Under the pieces are notes generated by a model. It saw only the letters and a program-made list of their open reading frames with translations. It was not told the origin of the DNA and searched no databases. Shown in pieces: positions 1 to 8,730 of a stretch of 64,000 nucleotides of DNA. Location: contig PKRI01000004.1 of the NCBI GenBank assembly GCA_017577485.1, forward strand, positions 19,502-83,501. Reading direction: 5' to 3'. The stretch's first letter is position 1. Each line of letters opens with the position of its first letter. The translations under genes and the position numbers were made by a program. The DNA comes from Bacillota bacterium (GTDB lineage: Bacteria; Bacillota; Sulfobacillia; Thermaerobacterales; RSA17).

Positions 1-2
1 AC

Positions 3-731
3 GGACCCGTACCCCGATACCGGCGCGTGGTGCTGAAGTTGAGCGGCGAGGCCCTGGCGGGGCCCGCCGGCTACGGCGTGGACCCTGAGGTGGTCCATCG
101 CTATGCCCAGGAGATCAAGGAAGTGGTCGACCTGGGCGTGGAACTGGCCATCGTGGTGGGCGGGGGCAACATCTGGCGGGGAACCTCCGGCAGCGCCAAG
201 GGCATGGACCGCACCACCGCCGACTACATGGGCATGCTGGCCACGGTCATCAACGCGCTGGCGCTGCAGGACGCCCTGGAAGCCCTGGGCGTGCCCACCC
301 GCGTCCAGACCGCCATCGAGATGAAGGAGATCGCCGAACCCTACATCCGCCGCCGGGCCATCCGCCACCTGGAGAAAGGGCGGGTGGTCATCTTCGCCGC
401 GGGCACCGGCAACCCGTTCTTCTCCACCGACACCACCGCGGCGCTCCGGGCTGCCGAGATCGAGGCCGAGGTGGTGCTCAAGGCCACCAAGGAGGAAGGC
501 ATCTACGACAAGGACCCGCGGCAGAATCCCGACGCCCGCAAGTTTGACGAGATTTCCTATCTGGACGTGCTCCAGCGGGGTCTCAAGGCCATGGACTCCA
601 CGGCCACGTCGCTGTGCATGGACAACCAGATTCCCATCGTCTTCTTCAACCTGAACGTGCCGGGCAACATCAAGCGCGTCGTCCTGGGGGAGAACATCGG
701 CACCTTTATCAGGGGGGAGACCGGTGCTTAA
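3..731 (+). CDS. pyrH: UMP kinase, 5' end cut by window
   Basis: Phosphorylates UMP to UDP with ATP in the cytoplasm, the step after the de novo pathway encoded at 47-55 kb. Amino-acid-kinase fold: LKLSGEAL at the start, the VVGGGNIWRG glycine loop, and KATKEEGIYDKDPR near the C-terminus. The frame is open to the window edge, and the codons before the GTG at 27 read D-P-V-P-R-Y-R-R, matching the family's (P)KYKRVLLKLSGE N-terminus. The true start therefore lies upstream of base 1 and the GTG at 27 is internal. The stop overlaps the frr start by 8 bases, so the two are translationally linked. Confidence 0.96.
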   Translation, partial: GPVPRYRRVVLKLSGEALAGPAGYGVDPEVVHRYAQEIKEVVDLGVELAIVVGGGNIWRGTSGSAKGMDRTTADYMGMLATVINALALQDALEALGVPTRVQTAIEMKEIAEPYIRRRAIRHLEKGRVVIFAAGTGNPFFSTDTTAALRAAEIEAEVVLKATKEEGIYDKDPRQNPDARKFDEISYLDVLQRGLKAMDSTATSLCMDNQIPIVFFNLNVPGNIKRVVLGENIGTFIRGETGA

Positions 732-1281
732 GGAGATTCTCGAGGACGCCGAGCGCCGCATGGAGGCGGCCATCGAGAACTGCCGCCGCGAGCTGGCCGC
801 CCTGCGGGCGGGCCGCGCCTCACCGGCGCTGCTGGAGAAGGTCCGCGTGGACTACTACGGCACCCAGGTGCCCGTCAACCAGGTGGCCACCGTCACGGTA
901 CCCGAGCCCCGGCTGATCGTCATCCAACCCTGGGACCGCAACGTCCTGGCGGAAATCGAACGGGCCATCGTCAAGTCCGACCTGGGCCTCACGCCTGCCA
1001 ACGACGGTAAGGTGATCCGGCTGACCGTGCCGCCGCTGACCGAGGAGCGGCGCCAGGAACTGGTGAAGCAGGCGCGGCGGCTGGCTGAGGAAGGCCGCGT
1101 GGCCATCCGCAACATACGCCGCGACGCCAACGACACCATCCGGGAACTGGAGAAGGAAGGCGAGGCCTCCGAGGACGAGGCCAGGCGCGCGCTGGACGAC
1201 GTGCAGAAGTTGACGGACCGCTGCATCGCCAGGATCGACGAGATGGTCGAGGCCAGGGAACGTGAGATCCTCGAGGTCTGA
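724..1281 (+). CDS. frr: Ribosome recycling factor
   Basis: Splits the post-termination 70S complex together with EF-G. At 185 residues it has exactly the family length. It is rich in charged helices, carries the LRAGRASPALLEKV segment near residue 30 and the EERRQELVKQARRLAEEGRVA helix region past residue 100, as in RRF proteins. The start is the GTG at 724, inside the last codons of pyrH; the AGGGGGGAG stretch just upstream can serve as ribosome binding site. It is the second gene of the pyrH-frr-uppS-cdsA-dxr-rseP operon. Confidence 0.96.
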   Translation: MLKEILEDAERRMEAAIENCRRELAALRAGRASPALLEKVRVDYYGTQVPVNQVATVTVPEPRLIVIQPWDRNVLAEIERAIVKSDLGLTPANDGKVIRLTVPPLTEERRQELVKQARRLAEEGRVAIRNIRRDANDTIRELEKEGEASEDEARRALDDVQKLTDRCIARIDEMVEAREREILEV

Positions 1282-1489
1282 CGCTCCCGACGTCCTGGCG
1301 CTGCCCGTGCCCGAAGCCGTCCGGCGCCTGGAGGGCGCCGGGTTCGCCGTCGACATGATGGAAACCAGGCCGCCCCGGCGGGTCCCCGGCGGTCCCCCCA
1401 GGGTCCTGGCCGTCCGCCGGCCGCAGCCGGGACGGGTGATCCTGGTGGTCGGCCCGGGACCGGACCCGGCGGCCGTATGCGAGGGTTGA
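1262..1489 (+). CDS. Small PASTA-like protein between frr and uppS
   Basis: A 75-residue protein overlapping the end of frr by 20 bases and ending 4 bases before uppS. The core VPEAVRRLEGAGFAVDMMET followed by a PPR motif and a GGPPRVLAVRR strand resembles the short PASTA-like proteins that sit between frr and uppS in several Clostridia-type genomes (family recalled, not searched). No signal peptide or membrane segment is visible. The GTG at 1262 is the only early start; one further downstream would remove the basic MRSSR head but keep the domain. Function unknown. Confidence 0.6.
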   Translation: MRSSRSDAPDVLALPVPEAVRRLEGAGFAVDMMETRPPRRVPGGPPRVLAVRRPQPGRVILVVGPGPDPAAVCEG

Positions 1490-1493
1490 CGAG

Positions 1494-2276
1494 GTGGCCC
1501 CGGTGGTGAGCGCCGGCGAGGACATCGCCTGGGAACAGCGTGTGGAGCGCCTGCGGGCCGCGCCGCTGCCGCGGCACGTGGCCATCATCATGGACGGCAA
1601 CGGGCGCTGGGCCCACCAGCGGGGCCTGCCGCGGATCGCCGGCCACCGCGCCAGCCTGGAGGCGGTCCGCGACGTGGTGCGCTTCGCCGGCGAACTGGGC
1701 CTGGAAGTCTTGACTCTCTTTGCCTTCTCAACCGAGAACTGGAAGCGTCCCCGCTCCGAGGTGGAGGCGCTCTGGGACCTGCTGGTGGACCACGTGGAGA
1801 GCGAGCTGGACGACCTGGTGAGCAACGGCGTCCAGGTGCGGGTCATCGGCCGGGTGGAAGAACTGCCGCCGGCGGCCCGCGAGGCGGTCGGCAAGGCCGT
1901 CCGCGCCACCGCCCACAACCGGCGGCTGATCCTGGTGCTGGCCCTGAACTACGGGGGGCGCCGGGAACTGGTGGATGCCTGCGCCCGCCTGGCGGCCCGG
2001 GTGAAGGCCGGCGAGCTGCGTCCGGAGGACATCGACGAGGACATGGTTGCCGGCGCGCTGTACACCGCGGGCCTTCCCGATCCCGATCTGCTGATCCGCA
2101 CCAGCGGCGAGCAGCGCATCAGCAACTTCTTGCTGTGGCAGACGGCGTATACGGAGTTCTGGGTGACCGACGTGTGCTGGCCGGACTTCCGCCGGCAGCA
2201 CCTGGCCCAGGCCATCGAGGCCTACCAGCGCCGGGAACGCCGCTTCGGCGGCCTGTCCCGCGAGGGGCAGGAATAG
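1494..2276 (+). CDS. uppS: Isoprenyl transferase (undecaprenyl diphosphate synthase)
   Basis: Condenses isopentenyl diphosphate onto farnesyl diphosphate to make the C55 lipid carrier for peptidoglycan; the carrier is later dephosphorylated by UppP (29713). The cis-prenyltransferase signature IIMDGNGRWA is present with the catalytic Asp at residue 34, then LTLFAFSTENWKRP and the C-terminal LLIRTSGEQRISNFLLWQ motif. Its 260 residues are normal for the family. The start is GTG at 1494; GTGs at 1503 and 1506 are alternatives. Its stop shares a base with the cdsA start (TAGTG). Confidence 0.95.
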   Translation: MAPVVSAGEDIAWEQRVERLRAAPLPRHVAIIMDGNGRWAHQRGLPRIAGHRASLEAVRDVVRFAGELGLEVLTLFAFSTENWKRPRSEVEALWDLLVDHVESELDDLVSNGVQVRVIGRVEELPPAAREAVGKAVRATAHNRRLILVLALNYGGRRELVDACARLAARVKAGELRPEDIDEDMVAGALYTAGLPDPDLLIRTSGEQRISNFLLWQTAYTEFWVTDVCWPDFRRQHLAQAIEAYQRRERRFGGLSREGQE

Positions 2277-3115
2277 TGCTGCGCCGGCGCGTGCTAACCG
2301 CCGCCGCCGGCATCCCGCTGGTGGCGGCGGCGTGGCTTCTGGCACCCTGGGGCCTGACGGCGCTGGCGGCGGTGATCGGCGCCGTGGGCGCCCTGGAATT
2401 GGGGCCGCTGCTGGCCCGGGCGGGTCTGGCCGACGTGCGCTTTACCGCAGCGGCGATGGTGTTCCTGGCCCAGGCCGTGGGCGCCGCCGCGGAGCCCCAG
2501 GCCGCCGCAGCCGCCTCGGCAGTCGCCCTGGCGGGGGCCTGGCTGGCGGTGACCGCCGTGCTGATGCTGGGCTCGCGCGCCGGCGGCGAAGGCGCCCCGG
2601 CCCGCCTGCTGGCCCAGGCCGGGGGAACCCTGCTGGCGGCCTTCTGGCTGGCCTGGCCCCTGTCCCTCTGGCCGGTCCTGTACCGGCTCGGCGCCGCCCA
2701 GGGGCGGGCCGTGGGCCTGGCCCTGTCGGCGCTGCCGGTGGTGGTCACGTGGCTGTGCGACACGGCGGCCTATTTCGCCGGCCTACGCTGGGGCCGGCAC
2801 CGCCTGGCGCCGGCCCTGTCGCCCGCCAAGAGCGTGGAGGGTGCCCTGGCGGGCCTGGCCGCCGGAGCCGCGGGAGGAGCGGTGGTGGCGCTGTGGCTGC
2901 CCTGGTCGCCGGCCGGGGGAGCCGCCGCCGGCCTGCTGATCGCCGCCGCGGCCCAGGCGGGCGACCTCCTGGAGTCGGCGGTGAAGCGCACCGCCGGTGT
3001 CAAGGATTCCGGCCGGCTGCTGCCGGGCCACGGCGGCGTGCTGGACCGCTTTGACGCGCTGCTGGCGGCGGTGCCGGCCGCCTACCTGGCCGCCGCCGTC
3101 TGGCTGGCCCGCTGA
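2276..3115 (+). CDS. cdsA: Phosphatidate cytidylyltransferase
   Basis: Makes CDP-diacylglycerol from phosphatidic acid and CTP in the inner membrane, feeding phospholipid synthesis. 279 residues, almost entirely Ala/Leu-rich transmembrane helices, ending in the CDP-alcohol signature KRTAGVKDSGRLLPGHGG followed by DRFDA. The reading frame continues upstream inside uppS, but the GTG at 2276 overlapping the uppS stop gives the normal family length and an LRRR membrane-protein head. Followed 6 bases later by the AI-2E family permease. Confidence 0.92.
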   Translation: MLRRRVLTAAAGIPLVAAAWLLAPWGLTALAAVIGAVGALELGPLLARAGLADVRFTAAAMVFLAQAVGAAAEPQAAAAASAVALAGAWLAVTAVLMLGSRAGGEGAPARLLAQAGGTLLAAFWLAWPLSLWPVLYRLGAAQGRAVGLALSALPVVVTWLCDTAAYFAGLRWGRHRLAPALSPAKSVEGALAGLAAGAAGGAVVALWLPWSPAGGAAAGLLIAAAAQAGDLLESAVKRTAGVKDSGRLLPGHGGVLDRFDALLAAVPAAYLAAAVWLAR

Positions 3116-3121
3116 GGAGGG

Positions 3122-4195
3122 GTGACGCTGCGGGAACTGGTCCGGGCCTACGGCCCCCTGGTGCTGGCCCTGGTCATCCTGTACCTGCTGTTCCGCGTGG
3201 TCCTGGACTACGTCTTTCCCTTCATCCTGGCCGCGGTGCTGGCCGTGCTGCTGGACCCGCTGGTCAACCACCTGGAGCACAGGGCCCGCCTGCCCAGATC
3301 GCTGGCGGTGGGCATCGTGCTGGTGCTGATCGCCGTCATGCTGTTGCTGTTCCTGGTGGTGGGGGTAGCCCGGGTGGCCGCCGAACTGCAGGTGCTGGCC
3401 GCCGGCTTCCCGGCCTATTACCGCCAGCTGGAAGAGCAGGCCGCCCGGCTGTGGCACCTCTATGGCCAGTGGCAGCAGAACCTGCCGCCGGCCCTCCAGC
3501 AGCAGCTGGAGCAGCGCCAGCAGGAACTGGTCAGTAGCGCCAGCCAGTACCTGGACGCCGTGGCCCGCAGGCTGCAGGACCTGGTGCTGGCGGGCCTGCC
3601 CAACCTGCTGCTGATCATCCTGTTCACCCTGATCGCCACCTTCTTCATCAGCCGCGACCACGCCCTGGTCCAGCAGTTCGTGCTGAACCTGGCGCCGCCC
3701 GCCTGGCGGCACAACCTGCACCGGCTGATGGAGCGGCTGACCGAGTCCCTGGTGGCCTTCGTCAACGCCATGTTCATCCTGATCGTGCTGACCACGGCGG
3801 CGACCACGCTGGGCCTGGTGCTGCTGCAGGCGCCCTTTGCCGTGCTGCTGGGATTCACCTCGGGCATCCTGGACGTGCTGCCGCTGATCGGGCCCGCGCT
3901 GCTGTTCGTGCCGTGGAGCGCCTACCACATCCTCTTCGGCGACGTCATGTTCGGGGTGAAACTGCTGGGGCTTTACGCCGGCGTCAGCATCGTCCGCACC
4001 CTGGCCCAGGCCCAGGTGATCGGCGACCGCGTGGGCCTGCATCCCCTGGCCGCGCTGGCGTCGCTGTACATCGGCGTGAAGCTCTTCGGCGCCGCCGGCG
4101 TGGTCATCGGGCCGCTGACGGCTGCCATCATCCAGGCCATGCGCGACCTGGGCATGCTGTCGCTGAACGGCGGGCCCGGGGGGGACCAGGCTTGA
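3122..4195 (+). CDS. AI-2E family transporter (permease)
   Basis: A 357-residue integral membrane protein of the AI-2E/PerM exporter family. Two hydrophobic hairpins lie in the first 90 residues, then an amphipathic Gln-rich stretch (about 100-150, HLYGQWQQNLPPALQQQLEQ) typical of the extracellular domain, then five or more further helices with GILDVLPLIGPAL near residue 245. The GTG start follows the strong AGGAGGGG site at 3115-3122. It sits between cdsA and dxr, which are adjacent in most Bacillota, so it is an insertion into this operon. Substrate unknown; the family name does not prove AI-2 transport. Confidence 0.85.
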   Translation: MTLRELVRAYGPLVLALVILYLLFRVVLDYVFPFILAAVLAVLLDPLVNHLEHRARLPRSLAVGIVLVLIAVMLLLFLVVGVARVAAELQVLAAGFPAYYRQLEEQAARLWHLYGQWQQNLPPALQQQLEQRQQELVSSASQYLDAVARRLQDLVLAGLPNLLLIILFTLIATFFISRDHALVQQFVLNLAPPAWRHNLHRLMERLTESLVAFVNAMFILIVLTTAATTLGLVLLQAPFAVLLGFTSGILDVLPLIGPALLFVPWSAYHILFGDVMFGVKLLGLYAGVSIVRTLAQAQVIGDRVGLHPLAALASLYIGVKLFGAAGVVIGPLTAAIIQAMRDLGMLSLNGGPGGDQA

Positions 4196-5352
4196 AGGGG
4201 CTGGCCATCCTGGGCGCCACCGGGTCCATCGGCCGCCAGGCCCTGGAGATCGCCGGCGACCATCCCGACCGTTTCCGGGTGGTGGCCCTGGCGGCACGCC
4301 GCGATGTGGAGGGCATGGTGGCGGCGGCCCGCCGGCACCGGCCGGAACTGGTGGCCATGAGCGATCCCGGCGCGGCGGCGTCCGTCAGGGAGCACCTGCG
4401 GCCCCTGGGAATCGAGGTGCTGGCCGGCCCCGAGGGGCTGGCGGCGGCGGCCACCGCCCCGGGCGTCGACCTGGTGGTCAGCGCCGTCATGGGCTTTGCC
4501 GGCCTGGAGCCCACCCTGGCGGCCGTGCGCGCCGGCCGGACCATCGCCCTGGCCAATAAGGAGACCCTGGTGGCGGCCGGCCCCCTGGTCAAGGCGGAGG
4601 CGGCCCGCTCGGGCGCCCGCATCCTGCCCGCCGACAGCGAGCACAACGCGCTGTTCCAGGCCCTGGCGGGCGTCGACCGTGCCCACGTGGAGCGGCTGTG
4701 GCTGACGGCCTCGGGCGGCCCCTTCCGCGGCTTCACACCCGAGCAGCTGGCGGGGGTGCGCCCGGAGCAGGCGCTGCGCCACCCCAACTGGTCCATGGGC
4801 GCCAAGATCACCGTGGATTCGGCCACGCTGATGAACAAGGGCCTGGAGGTCATCGAGGCCGTGCACCTGTTCGACCTGCCGGTGGACCGCATCGGCGTGC
4901 TGGTCCATCCCGAGAGCCTGGTGCACGGCCTGGTGGAACTGGCGGACGGCGGGTTCATCGCCCACATCGCCGCTCCCGACATGCGCATTCCCCTGGGGTG
5001 GTGCCTGGCGTACCCGGAACGCCTGGATCGCGCCTACCGGCGGTTGAATCTGGTCCAGGCGGGCACCCTGACCTTCGAGGAGCCGGACCGCCGCACGTTC
5101 CCTTGCTTGCGGCTGGCGGAGGAGGCTGGTAGAATCGGGGGTACGATGCCCGCCGTCCTCAATGCCGCCAACGAAGTGGCCGTCGAGGCCTTCCTCCGAC
5201 AGCAGCTTTCCTTCCCCGGGATCGCGCAGGTGGTGGAATCGGTGGTGACCGTCCATCGGGCGGTTCCCCTGGAGGATCTGGAGACCGTGAAGGCTGCCGA
5301 CGCGTGGGCCCGGGAGCAGGCCCGGCGGGTGATCCGGTCCATCTCACGGTGA
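4192..5352 (+). CDS. dxr: 1-deoxy-D-xylulose 5-phosphate reductoisomerase
   Basis: Second step of the MEP isoprenoid pathway (DXP to MEP, NADPH), supplying precursors to UppS upstream. The NADPH-binding GATGSIGRQALEI motif is at residues 8-20, LANKETLVAAG and LPADSEHNALFQ carry active-site residues, and SGGPFRG and NKGLEVIEAVHLF follow. The TTG start at 4192 overlaps the TGA of the previous gene (TTGA) and gives 386 residues, the family norm; the longer upstream reading frame is only run-through inside the permease gene. Metal and substrate ligands (Asp-Ser-Glu of ADSEHN) are intact. Confidence 0.95.
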   Translation: MKGLAILGATGSIGRQALEIAGDHPDRFRVVALAARRDVEGMVAAARRHRPELVAMSDPGAAASVREHLRPLGIEVLAGPEGLAAAATAPGVDLVVSAVMGFAGLEPTLAAVRAGRTIALANKETLVAAGPLVKAEAARSGARILPADSEHNALFQALAGVDRAHVERLWLTASGGPFRGFTPEQLAGVRPEQALRHPNWSMGAKITVDSATLMNKGLEVIEAVHLFDLPVDRIGVLVHPESLVHGLVELADGGFIAHIAAPDMRIPLGWCLAYPERLDRAYRRLNLVQAGTLTFEEPDRRTFPCLRLAEEAGRIGGTMPAVLNAANEVAVEAFLRQQLSFPGIAQVVESVVTVHRAVPLEDLETVKAADAWAREQARRVIRSISR

Positions 5353-5365
5353 AGGAGACCCGAAT

Positions 5366-6403
5366 TTGACCCTGCTGGTCACCATCGTCGTCCTGGGCGG
5401 CCTCATCTTCGTCCACGAGTTGGGCCACTTCCTGGCCGCCAAGCGGGCCGGCGTCCACGTCCACGAGTTCGCCCTGGGCTTCGGCCCGGCCATCCTGTCC
5501 ATCCGCCGCGGGGATACCGCCTACTCGCTGCGCCTGCTGCCCCTGGGCGGCTTCGTGCGCATGGCGGGCATGCACCCCGAGGAAGAGGGCCTGGACGCGG
5601 TTCCCCAGGACCGACGCTTCATGAATAAGCCCGTAGCCCAGCGGCTGGCCATCGTCGGCGCCGGTCCCCTGGCCAACCTGATCACGGCCGTGGTCCTGTT
5701 CGTGACGGTCTTCAGCCTGCTGGGGATCCCCACCACCACGCTGACCATCGCCGCCGTAGAGCCCCGCTACCCGGCCCAGGCCGCGGGATTCCAGCCCGGC
5801 GACCGCATCGTGGCGGTGGGCGGCCGGCCCATCGATGCCTGGGACGACCTGGTCCAGATCGTCCGGTCCAGCCCCGGGCGGGAACTGGCGGTCACCGTCC
5901 GCCGCGGCGGCGACACCGTGGACCTGCGGGTGACACCCGCGCGGGACCCTGACGGCGGTTTCGGGGTCATCGGCATCCGGCCGCGCATCGAGGTGCAGCA
6001 CTACGGATTCGGCCAGTCGGTGACCCAGGGCTTCGCCTGGACCGGCCGCGTGGTGCTGGCCTTCCTGGACGCCGTGGCGGGTATGTTCTCCGGCGATGTG
6101 CGGGGCGAGATCGTGGGCCCGGTGGGCATCGGCGCCGAGATCGGCCAGGCCACCCAGCAGGGGCTGCCCAACCTGGTGTTCCTCACCGGCCTGCTCAGCG
6201 CCAACCTGGGGCTGATCAACCTGCTGCCCATCCCGGCCCTGGACGGCAGCCGCATGCTGTTCCTGGTGCTGGAGGGGCTCAGGGGCCGGCCCATCGACCC
6301 CAACAAGGAGGGGCTCATCCACCTGCTGGGCTTCGCCCTGATGCTGGCCCTGCTGCTGGTGGTCAGCATCCGCGACGTCGCCCGCCTGTTCGGGGTGGGC
6401 TAG
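5366..6403 (+). CDS. rseP: Site-2 zinc metalloprotease RseP/RasP
   Basis: Intramembrane protease that cleaves anti-sigma factors and leftover signal peptides. The HELGH zinc motif is at residues 17-21 inside the first helix, a PDZ domain lies at about 115-195 (PAQAAGFQPGDRIVAVGG), and the second zinc-ligand motif NLLPIPALDG is at 285-294 in the C-terminal helices. 345 residues, typical. TTG start at 5366 with AAGGAGA upstream at 5352-5358. Last gene of the pyrH-led operon; a new promoter follows at 6433. Confidence 0.94.
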   Translation: MTLLVTIVVLGGLIFVHELGHFLAAKRAGVHVHEFALGFGPAILSIRRGDTAYSLRLLPLGGFVRMAGMHPEEEGLDAVPQDRRFMNKPVAQRLAIVGAGPLANLITAVVLFVTVFSLLGIPTTTLTIAAVEPRYPAQAAGFQPGDRIVAVGGRPIDAWDDLVQIVRSSPGRELAVTVRRGGDTVDLRVTPARDPDGGFGVIGIRPRIEVQHYGFGQSVTQGFAWTGRVVLAFLDAVAGMFSGDVRGEIVGPVGIGAEIGQATQQGLPNLVFLTGLLSANLGLINLLPIPALDGSRMLFLVLEGLRGRPIDPNKEGLIHLLGFALMLALLLVVSIRDVARLFGVG

Positions 6404-6432
6404 GGCCCACCGCCGGCCGCCGGGGGGCCGGT

Positions 6433-6461
6433 TTGACCTGCCGAGCGGTCCTTGCTAGAAT
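6433..6461 (+). promoter_or_regulatory. Sigma-A promoter for proS
   Basis: TTGACC (6433-6438) and TAGAAT (6456-6461) separated by exactly 17 bases, in the 181-base gap between rseP and proS. The expected start of transcription is near 6468, giving a leader of about 115 bases. Confidence 0.75.
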
Positions 6462-6538
6462 CGCCACAGACAGGCAGGCGCAGGCGGGCTGAGGGGATGC
6501 CCGGCTGGAGCGCAACCGGGTGCAGCGAGGCGTGCTGA

Positions 6539-6561
6539 CCCTCCGTCCCAGGGGCGGAGGG
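6539..6561 (+). promoter_or_regulatory. Leader hairpin of proS
   Basis: CCCTCCG (6539-6545) pairs with CGGAGGG (6555-6561) around a 9-base loop that can pair further. It lies within the transcribed leader, about 24 bases before the proS start. The following sequence (CATTCTGTTG) is only weakly U-rich, so this is an attenuator candidate and not a proven terminator. No T-box consensus could be recognised. Confidence 0.4.
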
Positions 6562-6584
6562 CATTCTGTTGTGGGGGGTCATGT

Positions 6585-8021
6585 ATGGAACGGGAGTACG
6601 TGGAGCAGATCGCCGACCGCGAGGACAGCTTTTCCCAGTGGTATCTGGACGTGGTGCTGCGCGCCGAACTGGCCGACTACGCCCCGGTCCGGGGCTGCAT
6701 GGTCTTCCGGCCCTACGGCTACCGCATCTGGGAACTGGCCCAGGCCGACCTGGACCGGCGCTTCAAGGAGACCGGCGTGCAGAACGCGTACTTCCCGCTC
6801 CTGATCCCCGAAAGCATTTTCAAGAAGGAAGCCGAGCACATTGAAGGTTTCGCCCCGGAGGTGGCCTGGGTGACCCACGCCGGCCAGGAGCAGCTGGCCG
6901 AGCGCTACCTGGTCCGGCCCACTTCCGAGACCATCATCGGCACCATGTATGCCAAGTGGATCCAGTCCTACCGCGACCTGCCCGTGCTGATCAACCAGTG
7001 GTGCAGCGTCATGCGCTGGGAGCGGCGCACCGTGCCGTTCCTGCGCACCACCGAGTTCCTGTGGCAGGAGGGGCACACGGCCCACCGCGACGAGGCCGAC
7101 GCCCGCGAGCGGACCATGATGATGCTGGAGGTTTACCGGGCCTTCCTGGAAGATTTCCTGGCGATCCCCGTGGTGCCCGGCCGCAAGACGCCCAATGAGA
7201 AATTCGCCGGGGCCGTGGACACCTATTCCGTCGAGGCCCTGATGGGCAACGGCCGCGCCCTGCAGGCGGCCACCTCCCATTACCTGGGCGACGGCTTCGC
7301 CCGGGTGCTGGGCATCGACTTCCTGGACGCCGACGGGCAGCGCAAGTACGTGCACATGACCTCCTTCGGCCTGTCCTGGCGGGTCATCGGCGCGCTGATC
7401 ATGGTCCACGGCGACGACCGGGGCCTGGTGCTGCCCCCGTCGGTGGCCCCGTACCAGGTGGTCATCGTCCCCATCGCGCCGGAGGCGGTGCGGGACCAGG
7501 TGCTGGGCGAGGCCCGGCGCCTGGCCGACGGCCTCGGGGGGGTGCGGGTCCACCTGGATGACCGGCCCGAGTACACGCCGGGCTGGAAGTTCAACGAGTG
7601 GGAGCTGCGGGGCGTGCCCATCCGGCTGGAACTGGGCCCCCGCGACCTGGAGGCCGGCCAGGCGGTGCTGGTGCGCCGCGACGACGGCCGGCGCCGCCCG
7701 GTGCCCCTGGCCCAGGTGGCCGAGACCGTGCAGCGGGAACTGGCGGCCATGCAGGGAGACCTCTACCGGCGGGCGGCCCGCTTCCGCGAGGAAAACACCC
7801 ACGAGGCGGCCGGCGTCGACCAACTGGAGGCCATCCTCCAGGACCGCCGGGGCTTCATCTACGCCGGCTGGTGCGGCGACGGCGCCTGTGAGCTGGCGGT
7901 CAAGGAGCGGACCGGCGCCACCATCCGCTGCCTGCCCCTGGACGCGCCGGCGCCGTCGGGCAACTGCCTGCACTGCGGCCGGCCCGCGCAGCACCGGGCC
8001 CTTTTCGCCCGGGCTTACTGA
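6585..8021 (+). CDS. proS: Prolyl-tRNA synthetase, archaeal/eukaryotic type
   Basis: Charges tRNA-Pro. At 478 residues without the roughly 180-residue editing insertion, and with the class II motifs FPLLIPESIF, RPTSETIIGTMYAKW and the motif 2 arm RWERRTVPFLRTTEFLWQEGH (in part), it is the ProRS type 3 found in archaea, eukaryotes and some bacteria. The C-terminal domain keeps two cysteine pairs (WCGDGACE and CLHCG), a zinc-site pattern of this subtype. ATG at 6585 follows GGGGGGT at 6573-6579. Transcribed from the 6433 promoter. Confidence 0.95.
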   Translation: MEREYVEQIADREDSFSQWYLDVVLRAELADYAPVRGCMVFRPYGYRIWELAQADLDRRFKETGVQNAYFPLLIPESIFKKEAEHIEGFAPEVAWVTHAGQEQLAERYLVRPTSETIIGTMYAKWIQSYRDLPVLINQWCSVMRWERRTVPFLRTTEFLWQEGHTAHRDEADARERTMMMLEVYRAFLEDFLAIPVVPGRKTPNEKFAGAVDTYSVEALMGNGRALQAATSHYLGDGFARVLGIDFLDADGQRKYVHMTSFGLSWRVIGALIMVHGDDRGLVLPPSVAPYQVVIVPIAPEAVRDQVLGEARRLADGLGGVRVHLDDRPEYTPGWKFNEWELRGVPIRLELGPRDLEAGQAVLVRRDDGRRRPVPLAQVAETVQRELAAMQGDLYRRAARFREENTHEAAGVDQLEAILQDRRGFIYAGWCGDGACELAVKERTGATIRCLPLDAPAPSGNCLHCGRPAQHRALFARAY

Positions 8022-8072
8022 GCCGGGAAACGCCGGAGCGCGGTGGCCTGGAACCCCGGGAGGGAAGGAACC

Positions 8073-8699
8073 GTGCGGGTTGCTGCGGTGATCCCGGCTT
8101 TCAACGAAGAGAGCACCATCGGCGCGGTGATCGACGCGGTGCGTCAGGTGCCCCGCGTCGATGAGGTCATCGTGGTGAGCGACGGTTCCGATGACGCCAC
8201 GGCGGCGGTGGCCCGCAGCCACGGCGCCTACGTCATCGAACTGGAGGCCAACGTGGGCAAGGGTGCCGCCCTGAAGGCCGGCATCCAGCGCGCCGACGCC
8301 GACGTGTACGTGTTCCTGGATGCGGACCTGATCGGGCTCACACCGGAGCACGTGGAGGCGCTGCTGGAGCCGGTGCTGGCGGGACGCGCCTCCATGACCG
8401 TCGGCCGCTTTACCGGCGGGCGGGTGGCCACTGACCTGGCCCAGGTGGTGGCGCCGTACCTGAGCGGCCAGCGGGCGGTGCGCCGCGAGGTGCTGGCGGG
8501 CATCCCCAACCTGGAACTGGCCCGCTTCGGTGTGGAGATGGCCCTGACGCGCCACATCCACCGCAACGGCATCCCGGTGGAAGAGGTGCTGCTGGTGGGC
8601 CTGACCCACCGCACCAAGGAGGAGAAGCTGGGCCTGCTGCGGGGGTTCCTGGCCCGCATGCGGGAGTACTGGGACATCATCCGCTCCACGGTGGAGTGA
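8073..8699 (+). CDS. Family 2 glycosyltransferase
   Basis: A 208-residue GT-A glycosyltransferase. AAVIPAFNEESTIGAVI starts the nucleotide-sugar fold, VSDGSDDAT follows, and FLDADLIGL carries the DxD metal site. The sequence resembles the short dolichol-phosphate-mannose-synthase-like and glucosyl-3-phosphoglycerate-synthase-like GT2 proteins but lacks membrane helices. GTG at 8073 is preferred because GGGAGGGAAGGA (8059-8070) precedes it; an upstream GTG at 8043 lacks such a site. Donor and acceptor cannot be told from sequence. Confidence 0.82.
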   Translation: MRVAAVIPAFNEESTIGAVIDAVRQVPRVDEVIVVSDGSDDATAAVARSHGAYVIELEANVGKGAALKAGIQRADADVYVFLDADLIGLTPEHVEALLEPVLAGRASMTVGRFTGGRVATDLAQVVAPYLSGQRAVRREVLAGIPNLELARFGVEMALTRHIHRNGIPVEEVLLVGLTHRTKEEKLGLLRGFLARMREYWDIIRSTVE

Positions 8700-8730
8700 C
8701 GGTGGATCCTGGCGGGAGGGGGGGCTGCCG

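Noticed and set aside
6462..6584. T-box riboswitch in front of proS
   Set aside because: The leader is too short and the conserved T-box sequence is absent; only a simple stem is present.
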